From positions 2,542,001 through 2,606,000 of the forward strand of contig NZ_CP012268.1 of NCBI RefSeq assembly GCF_001277195.1: DNA of 64,000 nt, given 5' to 3'. The stretch is from Cronobacter muytjensii ATCC 51329. Its GTDB lineage: Bacteria; Pseudomonadota; Gammaproteobacteria; Enterobacterales; Enterobacteriaceae. The position numbers and the translations under genes were made by a program. Under the pieces are notes generated by a model. The model had not been told where the DNA came from. It made no database searches and saw only the letters and a list, made by a program, of their open reading frames with translations. Positions 50,389 through 59,555 of this stretch are shown one piece after another. Every line of letters starts with the position of its first letter. Positions within the stretch are counted from its first letter, which is position 1.

Positions 50389-51661
50389 GAAAAACCTGGT
50401 GGACTCTGAGCGCATCCTGACCGAGCTTCGCACCGAGGGCTATGACGTGGTGCCGCGCTATGACGACGCCGATATGGTTATCGTCAACACCTGCGGCTTT
50501 ATCGACAGCGCGGTGCAGGAGTCGCTGGAGGCGATCGGCGAGGCGCTCAATGAAAACGGCAAGGTGATTGTCACCGGCTGTCTCGGCGCGAAAGAAGATC
50601 AGATCCGCGAAGTGCACCCGAAAGTGCTGGAGATAACCGGGCCGCACAGCTACGAGCAGGTGCTGCAACATGTTCATCACTATGTGCCGAAGCCGAAGCA
50701 CAACCCGTTCCTGAGCCTGGTGCCGGAGCAGGGCGTGAAGCTGACGCCGCGTCACTACGCCTACCTGAAAATCTCTGAAGGCTGCAACCATCGCTGCACC
50801 TTCTGCATTATCCCGTCGATGCGCGGCGATCTCGACAGCCGTCCGATTGGCGACGTGCTGGCCGAGGCGAAGCGCCTGGTCGAAGCCGGCGTCAAAGAGC
50901 TGCTGGTTATCTCCCAGGACACTTCCGCGTATGGCGTGGACGTGAAACATCGCACCGGCTTCTGGAACGGTTCGCCGGTGAAAACCAGCATGGTGAGCCT
51001 GTGCGAACAGCTCGCGAAGCTCGGCGTCTGGGTGCGTCTGCATTACGTCTACCCGTACCCGCACGTGGACGATGTGATCCCGCTGATGGCGGAAGGCAAA
51101 ATCCTGCCGTATCTCGATATTCCGCTGCAGCACGCGAGTCCGCGTATCCTGAAGCTGATGAAGCGTCCTGGCTCGGTCGACCGTCAGCTGGCGCGCATTA
51201 AGCAGTGGCGCGAGATTTGCCCGGAGCTGACCCTGCGCTCAACCTTTATCGTCGGCTTCCCTGGCGAAACCGAAGAAGATTTCCAGATGCTGCTGGATTT
51301 CCTCAAAGAAGCGCGTCTGGATCGCGTCGGCTGCTTTAAATACAGCCCGGTCGAAGGCGCGACCGCTAACGAGCTGGCGGATCAGGTGCCGGAAGAGGTG
51401 AAAGAGGAGCGCTGGAACCGCTTTATGGCGCTGCAACAGCAGATCTCCGCCGAGCGCCTGCAGGAAAAAGTGGGCCGCGAGATCCTGGTTATCGTCGATG
51501 AAGTGGATGACGAAGGTGCCATTGGCCGCAGCATGGCTGACGCACCGGAAATCGACGGCGCGGTTTACCTCAACGGTGAAACGACGCTGAAGCCGGGCGA
51601 TGTGGTACGCGTGAAGGTGGAAAACGCCGACGAGTACGACCTGTGGGGCAGTCTGGTATAA
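50354..51661 (+). CDS. rimO: RimO, ribosomal protein S12 methylthiotransferase, with island-supplied N-terminus
   Basis: A 435-residue radical-SAM enzyme that methylthiolates Asp88 of ribosomal protein S12. The N-terminal MTTase domain has its three Fe-S cysteines (SLGCPKNLVD, VNTCGFID, VTGCLGAK), and the radical-SAM cluster motif is CNHRCTFC, followed by a C-terminal TRAM domain. All catalytic parts are present. The first 12 codons come from the island; compared with E. coli it lacks about six residues at the start. TTG at 50342 is an alternative start (four more residues); no strong Shine-Dalgarno precedes either, so expression may be lower than normal. Confidence 0.93.
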   Translation: MSKIGFISLGCPKNLVDSERILTELRTEGYDVVPRYDDADMVIVNTCGFIDSAVQESLEAIGEALNENGKVIVTGCLGAKEDQIREVHPKVLEITGPHSYEQVLQHVHHYVPKPKHNPFLSLVPEQGVKLTPRHYAYLKISEGCNHRCTFCIIPSMRGDLDSRPIGDVLAEAKRLVEAGVKELLVISQDTSAYGVDVKHRTGFWNGSPVKTSMVSLCEQLAKLGVWVRLHYVYPYPHVDDVIPLMAEGKILPYLDIPLQHASPRILKLMKRPGSVDRQLARIKQWREICPELTLRSTFIVGFPGETEEDFQMLLDFLKEARLDRVGCFKYSPVEGATANELADQVPEEVKEERWNRFMALQQQISAERLQEKVGREILVIVDEVDDEGAIGRSMADAPEIDGAVYLNGETTLKPGDVVRVKVENADEYDLWGSLV

Positions 51662-51673
51662 GGCTCCCGCGTC

Positions 51674-51702
51674 AAAAAAGGCTGCCGGGGGCAGCCTTTT
51701 TT
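51674..51702 (+). terminator. rimO terminator
   Basis: AAAAAAGGCTGCC-GGG-GGCAGCCTTTTTT, 12 bases after the rimO stop. Symmetric A and T runs allow action from both sides. Confidence 0.92.
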
Positions 51703-51873
51703 ATTGGCGGAGGGGGGACGGCCGGTGTTCAGAAATAGCGAGAGGTTGAGCGCGCGGGGGCGCAAACGTACACCTAACAAAAGCTGCCGGTATTGCCCCG
51801 TGCAGGGTGCGCCAGCGCAGCGCACCCCCCATCCCGGGCGCTCGCCATTTCGTGGGCCGTTACAGCGGTTCCC

Positions 51874-52785
51874 CTACCCTTTAATCTTCGGATCGAGCGC
51901 GTCGCGCAATCCGTCGCCTAACAGGTTAAACGCCAGCACCGTCAGAAAAATGGCGAGGCTTGGGAAAATCGCCACGTGCGGCGCCATCACCATATCCGCG
52001 CGCGCCTCGTTTAACATCGCGCCCCACTCCGGCGTCGGCGGCTGCGCGCCGAGGCCGAGAAATGACAGGCTGGCGGCGGAGATAATCGACGTGCCGATAC
52101 GCATGGTGAAATAGACGACAATCGACGACACCGTGCCCGGCAAAATATGGCGAAACAGAATGGTGAGATCCGACGCGCCGATGCTGCGCGCCGATTCGAT
52201 AAAGGTCTGATGTTTCAGCACCAGCGTATTGCCGCGCACCAGTCGGGCAAAGGCCGGGATGCTGAAAATCGCCACCGCGATAATCACATTCGCCATACCG
52301 CTGCCCATCACCGCCACGACCGCAATGGCGAGCAAAATGCCCGGAAAGGCGAACAGCACGTCGCAGATACGCATAATCACCCGGTCCCACCAGCCTTCAT
52401 AAAATCCGGCCAGCAGCCCCAGCACAGTGCCAATAAGCGCCCCCGTCAGTACCGCAAACACCCCGGCGGCGAGCGAAATCCGCGCGCCGACAATCACGCG
52501 GCTGAAAATATCGCGCCCCAGCGAATCGACGCCGAACCAGTGCACCATCGACGGCCCTTCGTTCAGGCGGTCGTAGTCAAAATAGTTTTCCGCATCGAAC
52601 GGCGCTATCCACGGCGCGCACAGCGCCAGGGCTATCAACAGCAGCACGAAGCCGCCCGCGACCAGCGCCACCGGCTGGCGCTTGAGGCGATGCCAGAATT
52701 CATGCCACGGCGTGCGCGTCTGTTGGGGCCGGACGGCAGGCATGCCGTTTAAAAGCGCCTGTCGACGCCAGTTGAAAAGTCGCAT
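51874..52785 (-). CDS. gsiD: GsiD, glutathione ABC transporter permease
   Basis: A 303-residue DppC-type inner-membrane permease of the GsiABCD glutathione importer. Cytoplasmic N-terminus with RTPWHEFWHRLKRQPVAL, six transmembrane helices, and the EAA-type loop ESARSIGASDLTILFRHILP. C-terminus NLLGDGLRDALDPKIKG is diagnostic of the DppC/OppC family. It starts 2 bases after the gsiC stop. Confidence 0.95.
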   Translation of the reverse strand: MRLFNWRRQALLNGMPAVRPQQTRTPWHEFWHRLKRQPVALVAGGFVLLLIALALCAPWIAPFDAENYFDYDRLNEGPSMVHWFGVDSLGRDIFSRVIVGARISLAAGVFAVLTGALIGTVLGLLAGFYEGWWDRVIMRICDVLFAFPGILLAIAVVAVMGSGMANVIIAVAIFSIPAFARLVRGNTLVLKHQTFIESARSIGASDLTILFRHILPGTVSSIVVYFTMRIGTSIISAASLSFLGLGAQPPTPEWGAMLNEARADMVMAPHVAIFPSLAIFLTVLAFNLLGDGLRDALDPKIKG

Positions 52786-52787
52786 CC

Positions 52788-53708
52788 TTACTTATACCTG
52801 ATAGCCGGGTTAATGGCGGCGTAGAGCACATCCACCACTAAGTTGATAAGAATAAATTCCAGCGAGAACAGCAGCACTTCTGCCTGGATGACCGGGTAGT
52901 CGCGCATCTCCACCGAATCCACCAGCAGACGCCCAAGCCCCGGCCAGTTAAACACCTTTTCCACCACGATAGAGCCGCCCAGCAGAAAGCCAAACTGTAA
53001 GCCCATCATGGTGACGACCGGGATCATGGCGTTGCGCAGACCATGTTTCAGGATAACCCATTTTTCGCTCACGCCTTTGGCGCGGGCGGTGCGCATATAG
53101 TCTTCGCCGAGCACGTCAACAAAAGAGGCGCGGGTGAAGCGCGCCATCACAGCGGCCACGGCGGCGCCGAGCGTCAGCGACGGCAGAATATAGTGCCGCC
53201 AGCTGTCGGCGCCCACGGTCGGCAGCCAGCCGAGCTGCACCGAGAAGATATGCATCAGGAGCATGCCGAGCGCGAAGGCGGGAAACGAAATGCCCGACAC
53301 CGCGAGCGTCATGCTCAGGCGATCCGGCCAACGGTTGCGCCACACGGCTGCGACGATCCCGGTGGCGAGCCCGAACAGCATCGCCCAGCTCATGCTGGCG
53401 AGCGTCAGCCAGAAGGTCGGCATAAAGCGGCTGGCAATCTCTTCAGAGACCGGGCGGCGCGACACCAGCGAGGTGCCGAAATCGCCCCGCACCACGTTGC
53501 TGATGTAGTGCCAGAACTGCTGCCAGAGCGGCTGATCGAGCCCAAGCTGATGGCGCACGAGATTTATCACCTCCGCGTCGGCCTCAGGCCCGGCCACCAG
53601 GCGCGCCGGATCGCCCGGCAGCAGGTGAACGAATAAAAACACCAGCACCGCCACGATAAGCAGCGTCGGGATGAGGCCCAGCAGGCGTTTTACGATGTAG
53701 CTAAACAT
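52788..53708 (-). CDS. gsiC: GsiC, glutathione ABC transporter permease
   Basis: A 306-residue DppB-type permease. Begins MFSYIVKRLLGLIPTLLIV and has six transmembrane helices with the loop RTARAKGVSEKWVILKHGLR that contacts GsiA. It ends with NLVVDVLYAAINPAIRYK, typical of the family. The 176-bp gap to gsiB carries two palindromic repeats, which could adjust message levels between binding protein and permeases. Confidence 0.95.
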   Translation of the reverse strand: MFSYIVKRLLGLIPTLLIVAVLVFLFVHLLPGDPARLVAGPEADAEVINLVRHQLGLDQPLWQQFWHYISNVVRGDFGTSLVSRRPVSEEIASRFMPTFWLTLASMSWAMLFGLATGIVAAVWRNRWPDRLSMTLAVSGISFPAFALGMLLMHIFSVQLGWLPTVGADSWRHYILPSLTLGAAVAAVMARFTRASFVDVLGEDYMRTARAKGVSEKWVILKHGLRNAMIPVVTMMGLQFGFLLGGSIVVEKVFNWPGLGRLLVDSVEMRDYPVIQAEVLLFSLEFILINLVVDVLYAAINPAIRYK

Positions 53709-53763
53709 GCGAAACCTTGTCTTCCTTCATGAGAATGGGATATCGGTTGAAGCCATCTCTCCC

Positions 53764-53791
53764 GGCGGGTGCGCTGACGCTTACCCGCCCT
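53764..53791. repeat. Dispersed GGCGGGT...TTACCCGCC repeat, copy 3
   Basis: GGCGGGTGCGCTGACGC then TTACCCGCCC; same type as copies at 5807 and 12186. Located between gsiB and gsiC. Confidence 0.65.
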
Positions 53792-53820
53792 GAGTTTTAC
53801 GGCCTGCCGCTTTAACCTTT

Positions 53821-53850
53821 GCAGGGTGGGTTAGCGTAAGCGCCCCACCT
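53821..53850. repeat. Second palindromic repeat in the gsiB-gsiC gap
   Basis: GGGTGGGTTAGCGTAAGCGCCCCACC forms an imperfect inverted repeat (GGTGGG...GCGC / TTAGCGTAAGC). With the copy at 53764 it makes a two-palindrome composite inside the operon, reminiscent of BIME/REP elements placed after binding-protein genes. Confidence 0.6.
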
Positions 53851-53884
53851 TCCGCCAACTCAACCGTACTCTGGCAGGTGGCGC

Positions 53885-55423
53885 TTATTTCAGATCCGCA
53901 TCCTCAAAACTAAAGCCCGTATCCGGCATCATGTAAAATCCGGTCAACGATTTGCTGTGCGCCGACACTAATTTTTCCACCACCAGCGGCACCCAGGGCG
54001 ACTCTTTCCATAACGTATCCTGCGCGTCTTTATACAGCGCGGCTTTACGGGCTTTATCGGTCGTTTTCAGCGCGTCGGCGAGATCGGCATCCACCTTCGG
54101 ATTGCTGTAGAACGCCGTGTTGAAGAGCGTCGGCGGCCAGTTTTGTGAGGCGAACAGCGGCGACAGCGCCCAGTCGGCCTCGCCGGTCGAAGCTGACCAG
54201 CCGGTGTAGAACATCCGCACGCCGCTCTCTTTCTGCCCTTTGCCCTCCACTTCCGAGGCGCGCTGTCCGGCGTCCATCGCCGTTACTTTGGCTTTAATTC
54301 CCACCTGGGCCAGCTGCTGTTGGGTAAACTGCAACACCTTCTGGGCGGTGCTGTGATTATGGGATGACCAGAGCGTGGTGCTAAAGCCGTTCGGGTAGCC
54401 CGCCTCTTTCAGCAACTCGCGCGCTTTTGCCGGGTTATACGGCCACGGCTGATACTGCTGCGCAAATTCTATGGTCGGCGGCACGACGCCGGTCGCGGGC
54501 GTCGCGTAGCCGGCGAACGCCACTTTCACCAGCGCCTGACGATTAATCGCATAGTTAATCGCCTCGCGCACTTTCGGGTTGTCGAACGGCTTTTGCGTCA
54601 CGTTCATACTGATGTAGCGCTGCATAATCGACGGCGACGCCACGAGATCCAGCTTGCTGTTTTTCGCCAGCAGCGCGGCCTGCTCGTAAGGGATCGGGAA
54701 CGCGAACTGCGCCTCGCCGGTTTGCAGCATCGAGGCGCGGGTATTGTTATCCACCACCGGGCGCCAGGTGATGGCGTCCAGCTTCGGCAGCCCCGGCTGC
54801 CAGTAGCCCGCAAACTTCTTCACCTTCACAAAATCGGTCGGGTTCCAGGTCACCAGTTCATAAGGCCCGGTGCCGACCGGGTGAAACCCTATCTCATTGC
54901 CATATTTCTTCAGCGCGGCGGGCGAAATCATCGCCGTGGCCGGGTGCGCCAGAATATTGATAAACGCGGAGAACGGCTGCTTCAGGGTGATTTTCACCGT
55001 GGTCGGGTCGACCGCCTCGGTGCTGGCGATATTTTTATAAAGGTTATAGCGCTTGAGATGGTTATCCGGGTTACTCGCGCGATCGAGGTTCACTTTTACC
55101 GCATCGGCGTTGAAATCGGTGCCATCCTGAAACTTCACGCCGCTGCGCAGCTTAACGGTGTAGACCCGCCCGTCGTCCGACACGCTGTAGCTCTCCGCCA
55201 GCACGTTCTGCACTTTCATCGTTTTATCGAGGCCAAACAGCCCCTGGTAGAACGATTTGGCGATCTGCTGGGAGAGCGTGTCGTTAGCGTCATAAGGATC
55301 GAGCGTGGTAAAGCTTGAGCCCACCGCCACGACAATCTCTTTTTCAGCCCAGGCGGGCGCGGCGGCTAGCGCAGAAACCAGCCCAGCCGCGGCGAGCCAG
55401 CGGCGTGCGATTCGTTGTGTCAT
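53885..55423 (-). CDS. gsiB: GsiB, periplasmic glutathione-binding protein
   Basis: A 512-residue periplasmic binding protein of the peptide/nickel (SBP_bac_5) family, with specificity for glutathione in E. coli. Signal peptide ends ALAAAPAWAE. Family features: SSFTTLDPYDANDTLSQQIA, VYTVKLRSGVKFQDGTDF, FHPVGTGPYELVTWN and the C-terminal EKLVSAHSKSLTGFYMMPD. Follows gsiA by 30 bases. Confidence 0.95.
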   Translation of the reverse strand: MTQRIARRWLAAAGLVSALAAAPAWAEKEIVVAVGSSFTTLDPYDANDTLSQQIAKSFYQGLFGLDKTMKVQNVLAESYSVSDDGRVYTVKLRSGVKFQDGTDFNADAVKVNLDRASNPDNHLKRYNLYKNIASTEAVDPTTVKITLKQPFSAFINILAHPATAMISPAALKKYGNEIGFHPVGTGPYELVTWNPTDFVKVKKFAGYWQPGLPKLDAITWRPVVDNNTRASMLQTGEAQFAFPIPYEQAALLAKNSKLDLVASPSIMQRYISMNVTQKPFDNPKVREAINYAINRQALVKVAFAGYATPATGVVPPTIEFAQQYQPWPYNPAKARELLKEAGYPNGFSTTLWSSHNHSTAQKVLQFTQQQLAQVGIKAKVTAMDAGQRASEVEGKGQKESGVRMFYTGWSASTGEADWALSPLFASQNWPPTLFNTAFYSNPKVDADLADALKTTDKARKAALYKDAQDTLWKESPWVPLVVEKLVSAHSKSLTGFYMMPDTGFSFEDADLK

Positions 55424-55453
55424 AGTCTTCTCCTGAAAGCCTTGCCTGAAAAA

Positions 55454-57328
55454 TTAAAAATGATGGTCCGTCGCCCCAACGGGATGACGCGCCACATAAT
55501 GGCCCTGCCCTACCTGCACCAGCGGCGCGACAAACGGCTCGTCGCCTTTCGGGCGCGTGGCGCTCGGGATCTCATCGGAAAGGAGCACCGGCTGGCGACG
55601 CGGATGACCAGGATCGGCCACCGGCACCGCCGCCATGAGCTTGCGGGTGTACGGATGTTGTGGATTTTCAAACACCGCGCGCCGTGGACCTATCTCAACA
55701 ATCTGTCCGAGATACATCACCGCCACGCGATGACTGATGCGCTCCACCACCGCCATATCATGCGAAATAAACAGAAACGAAATGCCGAAATCGCGCTGCA
55801 GGTCGAGCAGCAGATTAATAATTTGCGCGCGGATCGAGACATCAAGCGCGGAGACCGATTCATCGGCGATCACCACTTTTGGGTTGAGCGCCAGCGCGCG
55901 TGCAATGCAAATTCGCTGGCGCTGGCCGCCGGAGAACTCATGCGGATAACGCCAGGCGTGCTCAGGCTTCAGCCCCACGCGCTCCAGCAGCCACGCCACC
56001 CGTTTGCGCGCCGCGTCGCCGTCGAGCAAACGATGCACCAGCAGCGGCTCCATAATGGAATACCCCACCGTCAGGCGCGGATCGAGCGAGGCGTAGGGGT
56101 CCTGAAAGATAAACTGCATATCGCGGCGCACCGCCTGCATGGCGCTGTCGGAGAGCGTGTCGATGCGCTTGCCGCTAAAGGTAATTGAGCCGCCCTGGGT
56201 CTCCACGAGGCGCAGCAGCGAGCGCCCGGTGGTCGATTTCCCGCAGCCTGACTCGCCCACCAGCGACAGCGTCTCGCCGGGCCACAGGTCAAAACTCACT
56301 TTCTCCACCGCATGCACTTCGCGCTTCACGCGGTTGAAAATACCGCTGCGCACCGGAAAACGCGTGACCAGATCGCGCACCTGCAAAATCGGTTCGCTGT
56401 CCGGCACCACGGTATCCTGTTCGGCTTCCGGCGGGTCCATCTCGCGGCGCGGCGCATGGTTCAACGGGAATTTACGCGGCAGATCGGTGCCGTTCATCGC
56501 CCCCAGGCGCGGCACCGCCGCCAGCAACGTCCGGGTATATGGATGCGCCGGACGGCGGAAGATCTCCTCAACGGGGCCGGTTTCGACGGCCTCGCCCTGG
56601 TACATCACCAGCACCCGGTCAGCCATATTGGCCACCACGCCCATGTCGTGCGTAATGAAAATCACGCCCATCGACATCTCCTGCTGGAGCACGCGGATGA
56701 GATGCAGGATCTGCGCCTGAATAGTCACGTCCAGCGCCGTGGTCGGCTCGTCGGCGATCAGCACCGCCGGGCGGCACGAGAGGGCCATCGCAATCATCAC
56801 ACGCTGGCGCATTCCGCCGGAAAGCTGGTGTGGAAAGCGCGCCAGCATCGCCTCCGATTCAGGAATGCGCACTAAATCAAGCATGCGTTTGGCTTCGCGC
56901 ATCGCCTTTTCGCGCCCGAAACCCTGATGCAGACGAATCGACTCGGCTATCTGCTCGCCCACCGGAAATACCGGGTTCAGAGAGGTCATCGGCTCCTGAA
57001 AAATCATCGCCATGTCGGCGCCGCGCACGTCGCGCATCTGTTTTTGCGAAAACGTTCGCAGGTCGATCACCTGCTGGTTGCGGCGGCGCAGCAGCAGCGG
57101 GCCGCTCTCCATCGCGCCGCCCGCCTGTTCAATCAGGCGCATCAGCGAAAGCGCGGTGACCGATTTGCCGGAGCCCGATTCCCCGACAATCGCCAGCGTT
57201 TCGCCGCGTTTCAGGCTGAATGAGAGCCCGCGCACCGCGGCGGTACGCTCCCCTTCTTCCGTAAAGCAGACGTTCAGGCCAGAGACCGACAGGACGGCAT
57301 CTTCAGGCAACACTTCATCGTTGGGCAC
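55454..57328 (-). CDS. gsiA: GsiA, dual-domain ATPase of the glutathione importer
   Basis: A 624-residue fusion of two ABC ATPase domains. Domain 1: Walker A VGESGSGKSVTAL, signature LSGGMRQR, Walker B LIADEPTTALD. Domain 2 (from about 330): VGESGCGKSTTGR, FSGGQRQR, VIADESVSALD (Ser in place of the usual Pro, probably tolerated). Each domain ends with an oligopeptide-type C-terminal motif (HPYTR). Start GTG at 57328, with GAGGAACC before it. It heads gsiABCD; in E. coli iaaA precedes it in the same operon but is absent here. Confidence 0.95.
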   Translation of the reverse strand: MPNDEVLPEDAVLSVSGLNVCFTEEGERTAAVRGLSFSLKRGETLAIVGESGSGKSVTALSLMRLIEQAGGAMESGPLLLRRRNQQVIDLRTFSQKQMRDVRGADMAMIFQEPMTSLNPVFPVGEQIAESIRLHQGFGREKAMREAKRMLDLVRIPESEAMLARFPHQLSGGMRQRVMIAMALSCRPAVLIADEPTTALDVTIQAQILHLIRVLQQEMSMGVIFITHDMGVVANMADRVLVMYQGEAVETGPVEEIFRRPAHPYTRTLLAAVPRLGAMNGTDLPRKFPLNHAPRREMDPPEAEQDTVVPDSEPILQVRDLVTRFPVRSGIFNRVKREVHAVEKVSFDLWPGETLSLVGESGCGKSTTGRSLLRLVETQGGSITFSGKRIDTLSDSAMQAVRRDMQFIFQDPYASLDPRLTVGYSIMEPLLVHRLLDGDAARKRVAWLLERVGLKPEHAWRYPHEFSGGQRQRICIARALALNPKVVIADESVSALDVSIRAQIINLLLDLQRDFGISFLFISHDMAVVERISHRVAVMYLGQIVEIGPRRAVFENPQHPYTRKLMAAVPVADPGHPRRQPVLLSDEIPSATRPKGDEPFVAPLVQVGQGHYVARHPVGATDHHF

Positions 57329-57565
57329 TGCGGTTCCTCACAGGTGATGGTTCAGCGTTCAGAATACAACGCAGCGATTTTGCTGGGGCGGCTGCGTTTT
57401 TTCTATAAATATCATTATCGTTGCCGCTGATTCAGACGAATTTTGAATATAGAAAGAGGTAAAAGTGATGTAAAGCCCGGCGGGCGGCGCGGGCGGTGAA
57501 ACATGCATACCCGTGACCCTTTCTGTCATAATAGGCGTTTTGTGACTGTCGCGCTGGAGTGAAAG

Positions 57566-58795
57566 ATGGAACCGACCGCTGGACTGATGTCCCTGGAAAC
57601 CGCCCTTGAAGAGATGCTCTCCCGCATTCTTCCCCTGAGTGAGACGCAAACGCTGCCGCTGCTAAAGAGCATGGGCCGGGTGACGGCGCGCGCAGTCACC
57701 TCGCCGCTGGATGTGCCGGGCTTTGATAATGCGGCGATGGATGGCTACGCCGTTCGGTTAGCGGATCTCGCGTCTGGCGCGTGGCTGCCGGTGGCGGGCA
57801 AAGCGTTCGCAGGGCAGCCGTTTAGCGGCGAATGGCCGGCGGGCAGCGTTATCCGTATTATGACCGGCGCGCCGGTGCCGACAGGCTCAGAGGCCGTCAT
57901 CATGCAGGAAGAGGCGCAAACCAGCGACGCGGGCGTGCGCTTCACCGCGCCGGCGCGCGCGGGCCAGCACATCCGCCGTCGCGGCGAAGATATTCGTCAG
58001 GGCGCGGTGGTGATGGAGGCGGGTCAGAAGCTGAGCGCCGCCGAACTGCCGCTGCTCGCCTCGCTCGGCATTCCCGAAGTGGAAGTGGTACGCAAGCCGC
58101 GCGTCGCGATTTTCTCCACCGGCGATGAGCTCCAGCTCCCCGGCCAGCCGCTCGCGGAAGGCCAGATTTACGACACTAATCGCCTCGCGGTGCATCTGAT
58201 GCTGGAGGCGCTCGGCTGCGACGTCATTAACCTCGGCATCATTCGCGACGATCCGGGCGCCCTGCGCGCCGCGTTTCTGGAAGCCGACCGCGAGGCCGAT
58301 GTGGTGTTAAGCTCTGGCGGCGTGTCGGTGGGCGAAGCGGATTACACGAAAACGCTGCTGGAAGAACTCGGCGAAATCGGCTTCTGGAAGCTTGCCATTA
58401 AGCCTGGCAAACCGTTCGCCTTTGGCCGCCTCGCCAGCAGCTGGTTCTGCGGCCTGCCGGGCAACCCGGTTTCTGCCGCCGTCACGTTTTACCAGCTGGT
58501 GCAGCCGCTGCTGGCGAAGCTGAGCGGCCAGCAGGTGGTTCGCGCCCCGCGCCTGCGGGTACGCGCGGCGGAGCGTCTGAAAAAATCCCCCGGACGGCTC
58601 GACTTCCAGCGCGGCGTGCTGCGCACCGGCGCCGACGGCCAGCCGGAAGTGGTGAGCACGGGCCACCAGGGCTCGCATATTTTCAGCTCGTTCACCCAGG
58701 GCAACTGTTTTATCGTGCTGGAGCGCGAGCGCGGCCACGTCGAGCCGGGCGAATGGGTTGAGGTCGAGCTGTTTAATCACCTGTTTGGAGGCTGA
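57566..58795 (+). CDS. moeA: MoeA, molybdopterin molybdenumtransferase
   Basis: A 409-residue enzyme that inserts molybdate into adenylylated molybdopterin in molybdenum cofactor synthesis. Domain III MPT-binding motif: SSGGVSVGEADYTKTLLEEL, preceded by FSTGDEL; early domain features DVPGFDNAAMDGYAV and GQHIRRRGEDIRQG. It is the first gene of moeAB; moeB starts one base after its stop. Sequence matches the E. coli protein along its length. Confidence 0.96.
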   Translation: MEPTAGLMSLETALEEMLSRILPLSETQTLPLLKSMGRVTARAVTSPLDVPGFDNAAMDGYAVRLADLASGAWLPVAGKAFAGQPFSGEWPAGSVIRIMTGAPVPTGSEAVIMQEEAQTSDAGVRFTAPARAGQHIRRRGEDIRQGAVVMEAGQKLSAAELPLLASLGIPEVEVVRKPRVAIFSTGDELQLPGQPLAEGQIYDTNRLAVHLMLEALGCDVINLGIIRDDPGALRAAFLEADREADVVLSSGGVSVGEADYTKTLLEELGEIGFWKLAIKPGKPFAFGRLASSWFCGLPGNPVSAAVTFYQLVQPLLAKLSGQQVVRAPRLRVRAAERLKKSPGRLDFQRGVLRTGADGQPEVVSTGHQGSHIFSSFTQGNCFIVLERERGHVEPGEWVEVELFNHLFGG

Positions 58796-58796
58796 G

Positions 58797-59555
58797 ATGA
58801 CTGAGGCGTTAAGCGATGCGGAGATGCTGCGCTATAACCGGCAAATCATCCTGCGCGATTTCGATTTCGACGGCCAGGAGCGGCTGAAAGCTTCGTCGGT
58901 GCTGGTGGTGGGGCTGGGCGGGCTCGGCTGCGCCGCTGCGCCGTATCTGGCGGCGGCGGGCGTCGGCAGGCTCACGCTGCTGGATTTCGACACGGTCGCG
59001 CTCTCCAACCTGCAACGCCAGGTGCTGCATCGCGACGCCACTATCGGCCAGCCGAAAGTCGAATCGGCGCGAGAGACGCTTCGCGCCATCAACCCGCACT
59101 GCGCTGTCGACACGGTTAACGCGCAGCTTGATGACGCCGCGCTCGCCGAACTTATCGCCCGTCACGCGCTGGTGCTCGACTGCACCGATAACGTGGCGAC
59201 GCGCAATCAGCTTAACGCGCTCTGTTTTCGTCATCAGGTGCCGCTGGTGTCCGGCGCGGCTATCCGCATGGAAGGCCAGATCAGCGTCTTTACGTGGCAG
59301 CCCGGCGAGCCGTGCTACCGCTGCCTGAGCCGCCTGTTTGGCGACAACGCGCTGACCTGCGTGGAAGCGGGCGTGATGGCGCCGCTGGTGGGCGTGATTG
59401 GCTCGCTCCAGGCGATGGAGGCCATTAAGGTGCTGGCGCGCTACGGCGAGCCGTGCGCCGGAAAGCTTATTATCTATGACGCCCTGCGCACGCAGTTTCG
59501 CGAGATGAAACTGGCGCGCAACCCGCATTGCGAGGTGTGCGGCGACGGGCGTTAG
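58797..59555 (+). CDS. moeB: MoeB, molybdopterin-synthase adenylyltransferase
   Basis: A 252-residue E1-like enzyme that adenylates the C-terminus of MoaD. Nucleotide-binding loop LVVGLGGLGCAAAPYLA, catalytic-site Asp in LLDFDTVALSNLQRQVLHRD, zinc cysteines in CYRCLSRLF and CEVCGDG. The ATG at 58797, right after GGAGGCTGAG, is preferred to the longer frame from 58758 that would overlap moeA. It converges on the LacI-type gene with a 4-base overlap. Confidence 0.96.
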   Translation: MTEALSDAEMLRYNRQIILRDFDFDGQERLKASSVLVVGLGGLGCAAAPYLAAAGVGRLTLLDFDTVALSNLQRQVLHRDATIGQPKVESARETLRAINPHCAVDTVNAQLDDAALAELIARHALVLDCTDNVATRNQLNALCFRHQVPLVSGAAIRMEGQISVFTWQPGEPCYRCLSRLFGDNALTCVEAGVMAPLVGVIGSLQAMEAIKVLARYGEPCAGKLIIYDALRTQFREMKLARNPHCEVCGDGR

